Source of the DNA: Candidatus Mediterraneibacter pullicola
GTDB taxonomy: Bacteria; Bacillota; Clostridia; Lachnospirales; Lachnospiraceae
Direction: 5' to 3'
Length of the DNA: 64,000 nt
NCBI GenBank assembly: GCA_019117065.1
Contig: DXAK01000045.1
Coordinates: 62,001 to 126,000 of the forward strand
The translations under genes and the position numbers were made by a program. Under the pieces are notes generated by a model. The model was not told the DNA's origin, ran no database searches, and saw only the letters and a program-made list of their open reading frames with translations. The stretch's first letter is position 1. Every line of letters begins with the position of its first letter. Positions 25,075-35,250 of this stretch are shown piece after piece.

Positions 25075-26304
25075 ATGGGAATCAATATTATCGAAGGCGG
25101 TGTCACTGCGGCGAAAGGATTTGAGGCGGCGGCAGCGGCGGCAGGAATCAAGTATGAGGGGCGCACGGACATGGCGCTGATTTACAGTGAAAAACCTTGT
25201 AAGGCAGCGGGGACATTTACAAGGAATGTGGTACAGGCGGCTCCCGTAAAATGGGACAAGGCGATTGTGAAAGAGGAGAAAAGGGTACAGGCGGTGATCA
25301 TAAATTCTGGCATCGCTAACGCGTGTACCGGGGAAGAAGGGATGGGTTACTGCCAAGAGACGGCGGAAGAAGCGGCAAAGGTTCTGGGCGTGGATTCGGA
25401 AAGCGTCCTTGTGGCTTCCACCGGGGTAATTGGGATGCAGCTTCCCATGGACCGCGTAAAGGCGGGAATCTCCATGCTCACGTACTTAAAGAAATCTGAC
25501 ATGGAGAGTGGGACAGAGGCAGCAAAAGCGATCATGACCACGGACACAGAGAAGAAGGAAGCAGCGGTCACTTTTGAGATCGGAGACAAGACTGTGACCA
25601 TTGGCGGCATGGCAAAGGGCTCTGGCATGATTCACCCCAATATGTGTACCATGTTGTCCTTTATCACTACGGATGCCAAAATCTCAAAGAAGGCGCTTAA
25701 GAAAGCTTTAAGTGAAGATGTGGAGGATACATATAATATGATCTCCGTGGACGGAGATACCTCTACCAATGACACCGTGCTCTTGCTGGCCAACGGGCAG
25801 GCGGGGAATCCGAAGATTCGGTACGGCACGCCGGAGTATGAAACATTTAAAGGAGCGCTTCACTATATCAATGAGACGCTGGCAAAGAAGATGGCAGGAG
25901 ACGGAGAGGGCGCCACAGCTCTGCTTGAGGCGAAGATTGTTGGAGCAAGGACAAAGGAACAGGCGAAAGTGCTGGCAAAATCCATTGTCTGCTCGAATCT
26001 GGTCAAGACAGCCATCGCAGGGCACGACGCAAACTGGGGCAGGATTCTCTGCGCCATGGGATATTCGGGGGCGCAGTTTGATATGGAGAAGGCGGATCTC
26101 TTCTTTGAGAGCGCGGCAGGGAAATTGAAAATTATTGAGAGCGGGACGGCTCTTGATTACAGCGAGGAAAAAGCAACGGAGATCCTGTCAGAGCCTGAGG
26201 TGACGGTCATTGCGGATATCAAAGAGGGAGATCAAAAGGCTTCAGCGTGGGGCTGCGACCTGACCCACGGGTATATCAGCATCAATGCAGATTACCGCAG
26301 CTGA
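25075..26304 (+). CDS. argJ: Bifunctional glutamate N-acetyltransferase/ornithine acetyltransferase
   Basis: ArgJ recycles the acetyl group from acetylornithine to glutamate, and bifunctional forms also use acetyl-CoA. The 409-residue precursor self-cleaves before the catalytic threonine; here that is Thr192 within NMCTMLSF, after KGSGMIHP. The usual residue before it is alanine (ATML); cysteine here is a mild variation. Other motifs: [10 protein letters not shown] near residue 85 and GDTSTNDT near 228. AAGGAGACAGAAAA precedes ATG 25075. The gene follows the GNAT gene by 29 bases. Confidence 0.96.
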   Translation: MGINIIEGGVTAAKGFEAAAAAAGIKYEGRTDMALIYSEKPCKAAGTFTRNVVQAAPVKWDKAIVKEEKRVQAVIINSGIANACTGEEGMGYCQETAEEAAKVLGVDSESVLVASTGVIGMQLPMDRVKAGISMLTYLKKSDMESGTEAAKAIMTTDTEKKEAAVTFEIGDKTVTIGGMAKGSGMIHPNMCTMLSFITTDAKISKKALKKALSEDVEDTYNMISVDGDTSTNDTVLLLANGQAGNPKIRYGTPEYETFKGALHYINETLAKKMAGDGEGATALLEAKIVGARTKEQAKVLAKSIVCSNLVKTAIAGHDANWGRILCAMGYSGAQFDMEKADLFFESAAGKLKIIESGTALDYSEEKATEILSEPEVTVIADIKEGDQKASAWGCDLTHGYISINADYRS

Positions 26305-26339
26305 GGCGTATACAGTTTTTAAGGGAGGATACAGAAAAC

Positions 26340-27239
26340 ATGAATAACAATATGCAGAAATATCTGGATAAAGCACAGGTACTCATCGAGGCTTTGCCCT
26401 ATATCCAGCGTTTTAACAGGAAAGTCATCGTGGTGAAATACGGCGGCAGCGCCATGGTCGACGAGAGCCTGAAACGCCGAGTTATCGAGGACGTGACCCT
26501 CCTAAAGCTCTGCGGGTTCAAACCGATCATCGTCCACGGAGGTGGAAAAGAAATCAGCAAATGGGTTGGGAAAGTCGGGATGGAGCCGAAGTTTGTCAAC
26601 GGTCTGCGCGTGACTGATGCGGAGACGATGGAGATTGCGGAGATGGTGCTAGGACGGGTGAACAAAAGCCTTGTACAGCTGGTGGAAAGTCTTGGGGTGC
26701 GCGCCATCGGCGTCAGTGGAAAGGATGGCGCTCTGCTTAAAGTGGAGAAGAAGTACTCCGACGGAGAGGACATCGGCTATGTGGGGGACATCAAAGAGGT
26801 GAATGCCCAGATTCTTTACGATCTTCTAGAGAAGGATTTTCTCCCAATTGTCTGCCCTATCGGGTTGGACGATGAGTTCAACACGTATAATATCAATGCG
26901 GACGATGCGGCGTGCGCCATCGCCCGCGCTATGAAGGTGGAGAAACTGGCGTTTTTGACAGACATTGAGGGCGTGTATAAAGACCCTCAGGATCCGTCCA
27001 CTCTGATCTCGGAGCTTGAGGTGTCGGAGGCGAAGGAACTGATCGGAAGCGGATATATCGGAGGGGGCATGCTGCCGAAACTTCAAAACTGTATTGACGC
27101 CATCGAGAGCGGGGTGTCGCGGGTGCATATCTTAGACGGGCGAATTCCCCACTGCCTGCTCCTTGAGATCTTTACGAATAAAGGAATCGGAACGGCAATT
27201 CTAAACCAGAAAGAAAGCAGGTACTATTATGGTGAATGA
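26340..27239 (+). CDS. argB: Acetylglutamate kinase
   Basis: ArgB phosphorylates N-acetylglutamate, often the arginine-inhibited step. This 299-residue amino-acid kinase shows [11 protein letters not shown] near residue 28, [14 protein letters not shown] near 62, FVNGLRVTD near 85 and [12 protein letters not shown] near 185. AAGGGAGGATACAGAAAAC precedes ATG 26340; codons further upstream in frame lie inside argJ and are not family-like. The length and N-terminal helix resemble arginine-sensitive hexameric forms, so feedback inhibition is plausible. The end overlaps argD by 11 bases. Confidence 0.96.
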   Translation: MNNNMQKYLDKAQVLIEALPYIQRFNRKVIVVKYGGSAMVDESLKRRVIEDVTLLKLCGFKPIIVHGGGKEISKWVGKVGMEPKFVNGLRVTDAETMEIAEMVLGRVNKSLVQLVESLGVRAIGVSGKDGALLKVEKKYSDGEDIGYVGDIKEVNAQILYDLLEKDFLPIVCPIGLDDEFNTYNINADDAACAIARAMKVEKLAFLTDIEGVYKDPQDPSTLISELEVSEAKELIGSGYIGGGMLPKLQNCIDAIESGVSRVHILDGRIPHCLLLEIFTNKGIGTAILNQKESRYYYGE

Positions 27240-28410
27240 AAAGATACAGGCGGCGGAAGAGAACCTAATTCACGTATATAACCGTTTTCCCATCGTGTTG
27301 GATCACGGCGAGGGAATGTATGTGTATGACACAGAAGGAAAAGAATATCTTGACTTTGCGGCAGGATTCGCTGTGACAGGTCTGGGATATGGCAATAAAG
27401 AATTTGAAGAGGCGTTAAAAGAGCAGATCGGCAAGCTGTACCATACTTCTAACCTTTACTACCATGAGAGCTGCGGGGAAGCAGCGAGAGAGCTAAACCG
27501 TGTCTGTGGTATGGACCGCGTGTTCTTTACAAATAGCGGCAGCGAGGCGATTGAGGGAGCGCTGAAGGCGGCAAGGCGTTATGCCTATACAAAAGGCACG
27601 GGCAGATATGAATTTATCGCCATGGAAAACTCCTTCCACGGCAGAAGCTTCGGGGCTGTGTCTGTGACAGGGCACGATTCATACCGGGAGCCGTTTGAGC
27701 CGCTGGTGCCGGGAGTGAAGTTCGCAAAATTTAATGATTTGGACAGTGTGAAAGCACTTGCAGGAGATAAGACTTGCGCCATCATTCTGGAGCCTCTGCA
27801 GGGTGAAGGGGGAATCAATCTTGCCACGCAGGAATTTATGGAAGGGATCCGCTCATTTTGCGATGAGAATGATATCCTGATGATCTGTGATGAGGTACAG
27901 TGCGGTATGGGCAGGACAGGAAATATGTTTGCATGGCAAGGATTCAGAGTGAAGCCGGACATTTTGACGATGGCAAAGGCGATTGGAAACGGTATCCCGG
28001 TGGGAGCGTTTGCCATGACGGAGAAAGTGACACAGTATTCCCTGAAACCGGGCGATCACGGCGCCACTTACGGCGGCAACCCGCTGGCATGTACTGCCGT
28101 AAAGACCGTTATCGGGATCTTCGAGAGGGAGAGAATTGTAGATCATGTCAGTAAAATCGCGCCTTATCTTACTAAGCGTCTGGATGAACTGGTTCGGGAA
28201 TTGGACTGCGTCACAGAGCGCAAAGGGAAAGGGCTGATGCAGGGGATCGTTGTCACAAAGCCTCTGGCAGAGGTGAATAAAAAAACGATTGAAGAGGGCC
28301 TTCTTGTCATTCAGGCGCAGGGGAATGTGATCCGCTTCCTGCCTCCGCTGATCGTAGAAGAAAAGCACATTGACGAAATGATTGAGAAATTAAAGCGGGC
28401 GCTTCAATAA
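27229..28410 (+). CDS. argD: Acetylornithine aminotransferase
   Basis: ArgD transfers an amino group from glutamate to N-acetylglutamate semialdehyde, with pyridoxal phosphate. The 393-residue class III aminotransferase has [17 protein letters not shown] near residue 98, the cofactor-contact [11 protein letters not shown] near 220 and the Schiff-base Lys250 in [11 protein letters not shown]. It begins at ATG 27229 inside the end of argB, so the pair is translationally coupled. It is the last biosynthetic gene of the cluster; argF, argG and argH are not in the window. Confidence 0.96.
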   Translation: MVNEKIQAAEENLIHVYNRFPIVLDHGEGMYVYDTEGKEYLDFAAGFAVTGLGYGNKEFEEALKEQIGKLYHTSNLYYHESCGEAARELNRVCGMDRVFFTNSGSEAIEGALKAARRYAYTKGTGRYEFIAMENSFHGRSFGAVSVTGHDSYREPFEPLVPGVKFAKFNDLDSVKALAGDKTCAIILEPLQGEGGINLATQEFMEGIRSFCDENDILMICDEVQCGMGRTGNMFAWQGFRVKPDILTMAKAIGNGIPVGAFAMTEKVTQYSLKPGDHGATYGGNPLACTAVKTVIGIFERERIVDHVSKIAPYLTKRLDELVRELDCVTERKGKGLMQGIVVTKPLAEVNKKTIEEGLLVIQAQGNVIRFLPPLIVEEKHIDEMIEKLKRALQ

Positions 28411-28469
28411 AATGAATAAGAAACCGATCACAGGACATACTAGCAGAAATGCTGTACGGAGGTATGGAG

Positions 28470-28901
28470 ATGATCGGTTTTTTAATTGCCCTTTTATCTG
28501 GGGCTCTCATGAGTATACAGGGAGTATTTAACACTCAGGTCACAAAGACGACTGGCATGTGGGTTGCGAACGGGTGGGTTCAGATTACAGCGTTTGCAGT
28601 CTGTCTCGCCGCATGGCTTTTTACCGGGCGGGAGAGCATCGCTGCTCTGGGAAAGGTGGAGCCGAAATACATGCTTTTAGGCGGTGTGATTGGCGCGGGT
28701 ATCACATGGACGGTTATTAAGAGCATTGCTGCGCTCGGTCCGGCAAAATCGGCTCTGCTCATCGTTATCGCTCAGCTTGCGGTGTCTTACCTGATCAGCC
28801 TGTTTGGTATGTTCGGTATGGACAAGGAACCTTTTTCGTGGCGCAAACTGGGTGGGCTTGTCATTGCCGTTATAGGAATTACTGTTTTCCAGTGGGAATG
28901 A
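28470..28901 (+). CDS. YdcZ/DUF606-type DMT membrane protein
   Basis: A 143-residue protein with five hydrophobic segments and the small-transporter pattern IALLSGALMSIQGVFNTQ at its N-terminus and LGGLVIAVIGITVFQW at its C-terminus, which I recognise as the YdcZ (DUF606) branch of the drug/metabolite transporter superfamily. ATG 28470 is preferred, six bases after ACGGAGGT; the ATG at 28464 touches the ribosome binding site. It follows argD by 59 bases and could be the operon's last gene, in which case export of an amino-acid-like compound is conceivable. Function unproven. Confidence 0.85.
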   Translation: MIGFLIALLSGALMSIQGVFNTQVTKTTGMWVANGWVQITAFAVCLAAWLFTGRESIAALGKVEPKYMLLGGVIGAGITWTVIKSIAALGPAKSALLIVIAQLAVSYLISLFGMFGMDKEPFSWRKLGGLVIAVIGITVFQWE

Positions 28902-28983
28902 GAGGGGAGAAGTTTTCAGTGGAAAACTGGCTGGAACAGGTTATAAGACTGTAATAATTTTGTAACAAACAATTGATTATGTA

Positions 28984-29012
28984 TTGTATTTTTGATAAAA
29001 ATTCGTTACAAT
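28984..29012 (+). promoter_or_regulatory. Promoter of the comEA operon
   Basis: TTGTAT (28984-28989), a 17-base spacer and TACAAT (29007-29012) place a start near 29019, about 50 bases before comEA. Confidence 0.6.
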
Positions 29013-29069
29013 ATTATTGTCCGGCATAAAAGGGGTATCTCTCCCGGTTAGGAAACTGGAGAGAAAAAT

Positions 29070-29756
29070 ATGTATGGCAGAAATAAGATAAAAGAGACAG
29101 TGCACGCTTGTATCGTGAGGTTTTTTACCGCAGCGCTTTTCCCTGCGGCGGTTTTGTTCTGTTCTGGTTGTGGCGGAAAAACGAAGGACAGCTTCGAAGA
29201 GCTGCCTGTTTCAGAGGCTCCTAGAGATTCTGCGGAGACACCAGATGTGGATTCAGCTCTGGCAGAAAACGCGGATTCCGGATCTGGAGAAGATGAGCCG
29301 GAAGGGGGAAACGATACGGCGGCAACTGTCTTTGTGTATGTGTGCGGAGCGGTAAATGCTCCGGGAGTATATGAACTGGCAGCAGGCGCGCGCGTGTTTG
29401 AAGCTGTTGCTCTGGCAGGAGGAATGACAGAAGAGGCCTCGGCAGAGTCAGTCAATCAGGCGAGAAGCGTGACGGATGGGGAACAAATCTATGTTCCTAC
29501 AGCCGATGAAGCAAAAGCGCAGGGCACAGGGGTTGGAGAGAATACAGTAACCGAAGGGACGGACAAAAAAATAAATATAAATACAGCCGGAAAAGAGGAA
29601 CTCATGACGCTTACCGGGATCGGTGAGGCAAAGGCACAGAGCATTTTAGACTACCGGGAAGAACACGGTAGTTTTGGGAGTATTGAAGAACTGATGCAAA
29701 TAGAGGGAATCAAAGAGGGAGTATTTAATAAAATAAAACAAGATATAATGATCTGA
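29070..29756 (+). CDS. comEA: ComEA-type competence protein (SLBB plus helix-hairpin-helix)
   Basis: ComEA binds incoming double-stranded DNA at the cell surface. This 228-residue protein has an N-terminal export signal with a lipoprotein-like CSGC sequence (Cys34), an acidic linker, an SLBB domain (VYVCGAVNAPGVYELAAG, about residues 88-150) and a C-terminal pair of helix-hairpin-helix motifs (ININTAGKEELMTLTGIGEA, about 167-228). The possible lipid anchor replaces the simple membrane anchor of Bacillus ComEA. GGAGAGAAAAAT precedes ATG 29070. It opens a long same-strand run that also contains comEC. Confidence 0.93.
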   Translation: MYGRNKIKETVHACIVRFFTAALFPAAVLFCSGCGGKTKDSFEELPVSEAPRDSAETPDVDSALAENADSGSGEDEPEGGNDTAATVFVYVCGAVNAPGVYELAAGARVFEAVALAGGMTEEASAESVNQARSVTDGEQIYVPTADEAKAQGTGVGENTVTEGTDKKININTAGKEELMTLTGIGEAKAQSILDYREEHGSFGSIEELMQIEGIKEGVFNKIKQDIMI

Positions 29757-29780
29757 GACAGGAAGTCAGGAAAGAGGAGT

Positions 29781-30467
29781 ATGAGTAAGAAGATATTGGT
29801 TGTAGATGATGAAAAACTGATCGTAAAAGGAATCCGGTTCAGTTTGGAACAGGAAGGCATGGAAGTAGACTGTGCCTATGACGGAGAAGAGGCTCTGGAG
29901 TGTGCCCGCAGATGCGAGTATGATCTGGTTCTCTTGGACGTCATGCTTCCGAAGCTGGATGGATTCGAAGTATGCCAGCAGATCCGTGAATTTTCAGATA
30001 TGCCTATTGTTATGCTGACAGCGAAGAGCGAGGATATGGATAAGATACTTGGGCTTGAGTACGGCGCGGATGACTATATTACCAAACCGTTTAATATCCT
30101 CGAGGTGAAGGCAAGGATAAAGGCGATCATGCGCCGTACGTCTAAGCCAAAGGAAACTGCGGGCAGCCCGGTCCTTATTAAAGGCAACATGAAGATCGAT
30201 TGTGAGAGCAGAAGAGTGTTTATCGGGGAAAGAGAGATCAATCTTACGGCCAAAGAGTTTGACGTGCTGGAGCTTCTCGCCATGAACCCAAACAAGGTGT
30301 ACAGCAGGGAGAATCTTCTGAATCTTATCTGGGGATATGATTATCCCGGAGATGCCAGAACAGTCGATGTGCATATCCGCCGCCTCAGGGAAAAGATTGA
30401 GATCAACCCGAGCGAACCGAAATATGTACATACAAAGTGGGGAGTGGGTTATTATTTCCAAGGTTAA
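29781..30467 (+). CDS. OmpR/PhoB-family response regulator
   Basis: A 228-residue regulator with a receiver domain (acidic pocket DDEK near residue 9, phosphorylated Asp53 in VLLDVMLP, Thr/Lys switch MLTAKSED and KPF near 80-103) and a C-terminal winged helix with LTAKEFDVLELLAMNPNKV and RTVDVHIRRLREKIE. AGGAAAGAGGAGT precedes ATG 29781. It follows comEA by 24 bases and is paired with the next gene, a histidine kinase. Target genes are unknown; the setting invites the idea of competence or envelope control. Confidence 0.95.
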   Translation: MSKKILVVDDEKLIVKGIRFSLEQEGMEVDCAYDGEEALECARRCEYDLVLLDVMLPKLDGFEVCQQIREFSDMPIVMLTAKSEDMDKILGLEYGADDYITKPFNILEVKARIKAIMRRTSKPKETAGSPVLIKGNMKIDCESRRVFIGEREINLTAKEFDVLELLAMNPNKVYSRENLLNLIWGYDYPGDARTVDVHIRRLREKIEINPSEPKYVHTKWGVGYYFQG

Positions 30468-31899
30468 ACGCCAATTCAGATTCAGAGATAAAATCTTAAA
30501 AAATATGCGGTTCCGTCTAATTATGTGCATTATGCTGGCAGGGCTTGTGCCCTGTCTGGCAGCACTTTTCGGAATTGTGAAATTCTACGAGTCGCGTGCG
30601 GTCGAACTTCGGACCGCGGAAATCCAGAATCAGTGTACTATACTGAGTAATCAGCTTAATAACTTCGGGTATCTTACCGATACTTCCTCGGAAGTTATCA
30701 ATGCGTCCCTCACCCAGCTTACAGATATTTACAACGGACGTGTGGTTATCGTTGACAAAGATTTGAAAGTTGTCAAGGATACATATGATCTGGACGAAGG
30801 GAAAACGGATGTATCGGAAAATGTCATCCGCTGTATGAGAGGAGAGCGGACAAGCCATTATGATAAAACAAATCATTATATTGAAGTGACCTCTCCCATC
30901 ACAGAAAGGGGAGGAGATCAGGTGGCCGGGGTTATCTTAGCCAGCGTTTCCACAGACGGAATTGAGGTCACAAGACAGGTTTTGTATACCCATGGAGGTG
31001 TGAGCGTGGGCATTTTGATGGCGCTTCTCGCCATGTTTAGTGTGTTTCTTGCAAATCGGATGGTTCTCCCCCTTCGCAGGATCACCGGAGCGATTGAGAA
31101 TGTGACGGAGGGGTACAGCGACGATGTGCTCCATGTGGATACGTACACAGAGACAGAGCAGCTCTGTGAAGCCTTCAATAAAATGCTTGGACGTTTAAAA
31201 CTTCTTGATGAATCAAGGGAAGAATTTGTCTCAAACGTATCCCATGAGCTTAAGACTCCCATGACTTCCATGAAGGTGCTGGCGGACTCACTTTTAGAGC
31301 AGGAAGGAGTGCCAGTGGAGATGTATCAGGAGTTTATGCAGGATATTGCCAAGGAGATCGACCGGGAAAACCGGATCATTACGGATCTGCTCTCGCTTGT
31401 AAAGATGGATCGGTCCGGACAAACTATGAATATCGAAACCATGAATATCAATGATCTTCTGGAACAGATATTAAAGCGTCTCAAGCCGATTGCTGAGCAG
31501 AAGAACGTGGAGATGGTGATGGAGAGTTTCCGGCCAGTGATTGCGGAGATCGACGAAATGAAATTCACGCTTGCCGTTTCTAATCTTGTAGAAAATGCTA
31601 TCAAATATAACCGTGAAAACGGCTGGATCCATGTGTCACTGAATGCGGACTATAAGTATTTTTACATCAAAGTAGAAGATTCAGGTATCGGTATACCAGC
31701 GGCGGATCAGGATCATATTTTCGAGAGATTCTACCGTGTGGATAAGTCACACTCCCGCGAGATCGGCGGGACTGGGCTGGGACTTGCTATTGCAAGGAAC
31801 GCAGTGATCGTCCACAGAGGCTCGATCAAGGTACACAGCATCGAGGGAGAAGGTACGACATTTACTGTGCGCATTCCCCTGATTTATGTGGCTGCATAG
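30424..31899 (+). CDS. Sensor histidine kinase (start uncertain)
   Basis: The membrane kinase partner of the response regulator. It has an N-terminal helix (RLIMCIMLAGLVPCLAALFG), an extracellular sensor domain of about 150 residues, a second helix (VGILMALLAMFSVFLANRM), HAMP, a HisKA domain with phosphorylated His (SNVSHELKTPMTSMK, codon 31243-31245) and an HATPase with NAIKYN, DSGIGIP and GTGLGLAI. The start is unclear: ATG 30424 lies inside the response regulator without a ribosome binding site, ATG 30505 also lacks one. GGGGAGTGG precedes ATT codons near 30457, giving ISKVKRQFRFR; a rare ATT start is possible. The longest sensible ATG is reported. Confidence 0.9.
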   Translation: MYIQSGEWVIISKVKRQFRFRDKILKNMRFRLIMCIMLAGLVPCLAALFGIVKFYESRAVELRTAEIQNQCTILSNQLNNFGYLTDTSSEVINASLTQLTDIYNGRVVIVDKDLKVVKDTYDLDEGKTDVSENVIRCMRGERTSHYDKTNHYIEVTSPITERGGDQVAGVILASVSTDGIEVTRQVLYTHGGVSVGILMALLAMFSVFLANRMVLPLRRITGAIENVTEGYSDDVLHVDTYTETEQLCEAFNKMLGRLKLLDESREEFVSNVSHELKTPMTSMKVLADSLLEQEGVPVEMYQEFMQDIAKEIDRENRIITDLLSLVKMDRSGQTMNIETMNINDLLEQILKRLKPIAEQKNVEMVMESFRPVIAEIDEMKFTLAVSNLVENAIKYNRENGWIHVSLNADYKYFYIKVEDSGIGIPAADQDHIFERFYRVDKSHSREIGGTGLGLAIARNAVIVHRGSIKVHSIEGEGTTFTVRIPLIYVAA

Positions 31900-31910
31900 G
31901 AGGGTGAAGG

Positions 31911-32849
31911 ATGAAAATAAGGACGAGGATCATTACGGGAGTTTTATGCTTCTTTATTCTTTTACCGTCTGTACTTTTGTCGGCGTGCGGACGCAGTTTT
32001 GAGCCGGCGGAGGGAGAGACTTTTGTTTATTGTCTCAACGAGGAACACACCGGTCTTGTGAAGGTCGCTTTTGAGTTCTCGGGAGAAGATACAATGGGGA
32101 TAGTAGAGTCGGTTCTTGGGAAACTGCAAGAACCATCTGATCGTATCGAATATACGGCTCCCATTCCGGAAAATGTTGAAGTCACAGAGTGTGGTCTGCG
32201 GGGCAGTATTTTGGGCGTTGATTTCAATGCGGCGTACGAGGAGATGGACGGATTGTCAGAAAAACTGACGCGCGCTGCCGTTGTGCGGTCGCTTGTTCAG
32301 ATTGACGGGGTCAATGCAGTGGCGTTTACTATAGAGGGAGAGCCCCTTGTAGACAGCGAAGGTCATCTGGTAGGATTGATGAATGATGATGACTTCGTAG
32401 AAAATAATGAGTCGTCTTTGGATGATTATCAGACGGATACATTGGCGGTGTATTTTGCAGACAAGACGGGAAGACAGCTTGTCCCGCAGGAAACAGAGGT
32501 TAGATACAGCAGCAATGTGCCTAAGGAGAAGCTGATCGTTGAAAGGCTGCTTAAGGGGCCGTCAGAGAGCGGCGCTTATCCAGCGGTAAACCCGGATGCG
32601 AATCTTCTAAGCGTGACCATCAACGACGGGATATGCTATGTGAATTTTGACAGTGCCTTCCTGACAGGAGCCTATGATGTGCTTCCGGAAGTCACTGTGT
32701 ATTCGATCGTGAATTCTCTGATTGAGGGAACAGAGGCGCAGAAAGTGCAGATCACGATCAACGGAGAAACAGATGCAAAATATATGGAGGCAGTGGATCT
32801 GTCACAGCCTTTAGAAAAAAATGAGGGATTGGTCGCAGCCGAGGAATAG
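31911..32849 (+). CDS. GerM-domain lipoprotein
   Basis: This 312-residue exported lipoprotein has a signal peptide ending in the lipobox LLSAC, with Cys26 as the lipidated residue. Two GerM-type domains follow (about residues 35-150 and 165-300); the second has the typical pattern AVYFADKTGRQLVPQ, ERLLKGPSESG and INDGICYVNFDSAF. AGGAGGGTGAAGG precedes ATG 31911. GerM domains occur in spore-germination and cell-envelope lipoproteins and next to histidine kinases (as in LpqB of Actinobacteria). Lying directly after the kinase it may modulate the sensor; that is inference. Confidence 0.9.
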   Translation: MKIRTRIITGVLCFFILLPSVLLSACGRSFEPAEGETFVYCLNEEHTGLVKVAFEFSGEDTMGIVESVLGKLQEPSDRIEYTAPIPENVEVTECGLRGSILGVDFNAAYEEMDGLSEKLTRAAVVRSLVQIDGVNAVAFTIEGEPLVDSEGHLVGLMNDDDFVENNESSLDDYQTDTLAVYFADKTGRQLVPQETEVRYSSNVPKEKLIVERLLKGPSESGAYPAVNPDANLLSVTINDGICYVNFDSAFLTGAYDVLPEVTVYSIVNSLIEGTEAQKVQITINGETDAKYMEAVDLSQPLEKNEGLVAAEE

Positions 32850-32855
32850 AAGAAA

Positions 32856-35240
32856 ATGAGAAAGCGGCCACTTTGTACACTGTGTCTGTTGTTTCTTATC
32901 ATACAGGCCGTCCGGGTAGCTCTGTCCAGCGCCCAGCCGCCGGAGCCTTCCGCATTGGAGAAGACTGTGGCAGAGTGGGATAGCGTCACTTTGGAAGGAA
33001 CTGTGACAGCGGTACAAAATAAGGAAAAAGTAACGGCAGTCTTTTTGGAGGACTGCCTTATTTCAACATTTTCAGGTGATTTTAATGAGAAAAAGCTCCT
33101 GATCTACATAAAAACAGATTCAGAGATCTGGATCGGGCCAGATTCACAAAAACAGATTCTGAAAAAAGAGAATTTGCATATGGCGGGTATCAAGATCGGG
33201 AATCAAGTGAGGGTATCCGGAGAGGCAGAGATTTTTGAGCAAGCGCGCAATCCCGGCAATTTCGATCAAAAATCTTATTACGCAAGACAGGGGATATATT
33301 TGCTTGTGTGGGCAGATAAGGTGGAGATCCTCTCTTTGGAAACGGATAAGATACGTCAGTTTCTGGCGGAGGTGCGTTTCTCTTGGAAAGAACTGCTGAC
33401 CCGGCATCTGGGAGAGTATTACGGGGGTACGATGAGTGCAGTTCTCCTGGGCGAGAAGAGCGGGCTGGATGCTGAGATGAAAAAGCTGTATCAAAAGAAT
33501 GGAATCGGACACCTGCTCGCTATCTCTGGGCTCCATATGTCTTTTATTGGCATGGGTGTATATGGCATACTAAGAAGAACTGGTATTGGCTTTTTATTTT
33601 CAGGACTTGCAGGCGGAATCCTTCTTATTCTCTATACACTGATGATCGGCGCGGGAGTATCCAGCCTGCGCGCGCTTATTATGTTTCTTGTAAGGATTGG
33701 GGCGGATGTGACAGGCAGGGACTACGATCTGCCGACCAGTCTGGCTCTCTCCGCGGCAGTGACGTGCGCTGGCCAGCCATTCTATCTGACAGACGCAGGG
33801 TTTCTATTATCCTATGGAGCCATACTGGGGATTATTCTGCTGGGGCCTGTGTTTGAAGGAATGTTCCATATTGGGGAAAAGAAAAGTAAGATATTAGAAA
33901 GTTTTGGAGTAAGTCTTGCAGTCAATGTAATGCTGCTTGGTCCTGTGCTCTATTTTTACTTTGAAGCGCCGCCTTATTCGGTAATCCTAAATCTTCTTGT
34001 GATACCAATGATGCCTGTTGCTATGGGGGCAGGAATGATCGGCTCAGCGCTTCTGACGGTGTGGGAGCTTCCGGGAAGTTTAATACTTAAGGTGTGTAAA
34101 GCGGTACTGTGGGGATACGATTGTATCTGTAGCGGCGCGTCTGAGCTTCCGGGCAGCAGATTTGTATCGGGGAGGCCTCAGCCGGCGTGGCTGGTCGTGT
34201 ACTATGCCGGGATCGGAATATTGTGCGCGGTGTTCTATGTCATGAGGGAGAGGAATATGCAGCGGTTCGAGGAGGGGCAAAAGGGGCAAAGAACACTTCT
34301 GCGGATTCCCGGTGGGTGTCTGCTGGTATTTGCCGTCACTATGGCAGCTTTCTGCCGTCTGGGATACCACATGGGAGACGGCATACAGGCAACGGTTCTG
34401 GATGTAGGACAGGGTGACTGTATTCATATACGTGGAGAGACGGGAGATTATCTTGTGGACGGCGGCAGCAGTGATGTGTCACTGGCGGGCACATATCGGA
34501 TTGAACCGTATCTTTTGGCAAGCGCGGTGGATACATTGGATTATGTATTTGCTACCCACGGGGATGAGGATCATATCAATGGGATCAGAGAGCTTTTGGA
34601 AGGACAGAGATTGGGTGTATCCATCCGCACTCTCGTGCTGCCCCCAAAGGAATATTGTGACGAAAAACTCATAGATCTGGCGCGCACCGCAATGGAAAAT
34701 GGCACGAGAGTGACATCTGCGGGCACAGGGGATGAGATTAGAGAAAAAGGGGCGCGGGACGGTGCCGCCGCAGAAAGCGGACACTTGGAAAAGCGACTTT
34801 CCCTCACCTGCCTCGGACCTGCAAAGGGCGCCGATATGGAACTGGGAAACGAGGCGTCTCTTGTCCTCTCCCTTACGTACGGGGACTTTTCCATGCTTCT
34901 GACAGGGGATGTGGAAGGAAAGGGGGAGAATCTTCTTATGGAGAGTGGCAGCCTGCATAAGTATGATGTGCTCAAAGCCGCGCATCACGGCTCAAAAAAC
35001 TCGAGTTCAGAACCGTTCTTAGAGATTGTTCGCCCATATGTTACCCTCATGTCTGCGGGGAAGAACAATCGATATGGGCATCCTCACGCAGAGACGCTTA
35101 AGCGGCTTGAAGCAGCGGAGAGTAGAGTGTATTCTACACAGGAGAACGGGGCAGTTACTGTGTGGACGGATGGGAAGACGATGGAAATCCGGGCTGTTTC
35201 CCTTTCCACTCTTGTCAAAACAGGGGCATTTCCTATATAA
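32856..35240 (+). CDS. comEC: ComEC/Rec2 DNA-uptake channel
   Basis: ComEC is the membrane channel that takes up single-stranded DNA. The 794-residue protein is full-size: an N-terminal hydrophobic segment and soluble OB-like domain (to about 180), the competence membrane domain with HLLAISGLHMSFIG near residue 215, and a C-terminal metallo-beta-lactamase domain with VLDVGQGDCIHI near 518, the metal motif THGDEDHING near 568, LTGDVEGKGE and AAHHGSKNSSSE. The nuclease-like motif is intact. ATG 32856 follows the GerM gene by six bases, after GAGGAATAGAAGAAA. It overlaps nothing downstream; holA begins ten bases after its stop. Confidence 0.95.
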   Translation: MRKRPLCTLCLLFLIIQAVRVALSSAQPPEPSALEKTVAEWDSVTLEGTVTAVQNKEKVTAVFLEDCLISTFSGDFNEKKLLIYIKTDSEIWIGPDSQKQILKKENLHMAGIKIGNQVRVSGEAEIFEQARNPGNFDQKSYYARQGIYLLVWADKVEILSLETDKIRQFLAEVRFSWKELLTRHLGEYYGGTMSAVLLGEKSGLDAEMKKLYQKNGIGHLLAISGLHMSFIGMGVYGILRRTGIGFLFSGLAGGILLILYTLMIGAGVSSLRALIMFLVRIGADVTGRDYDLPTSLALSAAVTCAGQPFYLTDAGFLLSYGAILGIILLGPVFEGMFHIGEKKSKILESFGVSLAVNVMLLGPVLYFYFEAPPYSVILNLLVIPMMPVAMGAGMIGSALLTVWELPGSLILKVCKAVLWGYDCICSGASELPGSRFVSGRPQPAWLVVYYAGIGILCAVFYVMRERNMQRFEEGQKGQRTLLRIPGGCLLVFAVTMAAFCRLGYHMGDGIQATVLDVGQGDCIHIRGETGDYLVDGGSSDVSLAGTYRIEPYLLASAVDTLDYVFATHGDEDHINGIRELLEGQRLGVSIRTLVLPPKEYCDEKLIDLARTAMENGTRVTSAGTGDEIREKGARDGAAAESGHLEKRLSLTCLGPAKGADMELGNEASLVLSLTYGDFSMLLTGDVEGKGENLLMESGSLHKYDVLKAAHHGSKNSSSEPFLEIVRPYVTLMSAGKNNRYGHPHAETLKRLEAAESRVYSTQENGAVTVWTDGKTMEIRAVSLSTLVKTGAFPI

Positions 35241-35250
35241 TACAAGAGTT

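Noticed and set aside
30517..30876. Reverse-strand frame opposite the histidine kinase sensor domain
   Set aside because: Overlaps a certain gene and lacks start signals.
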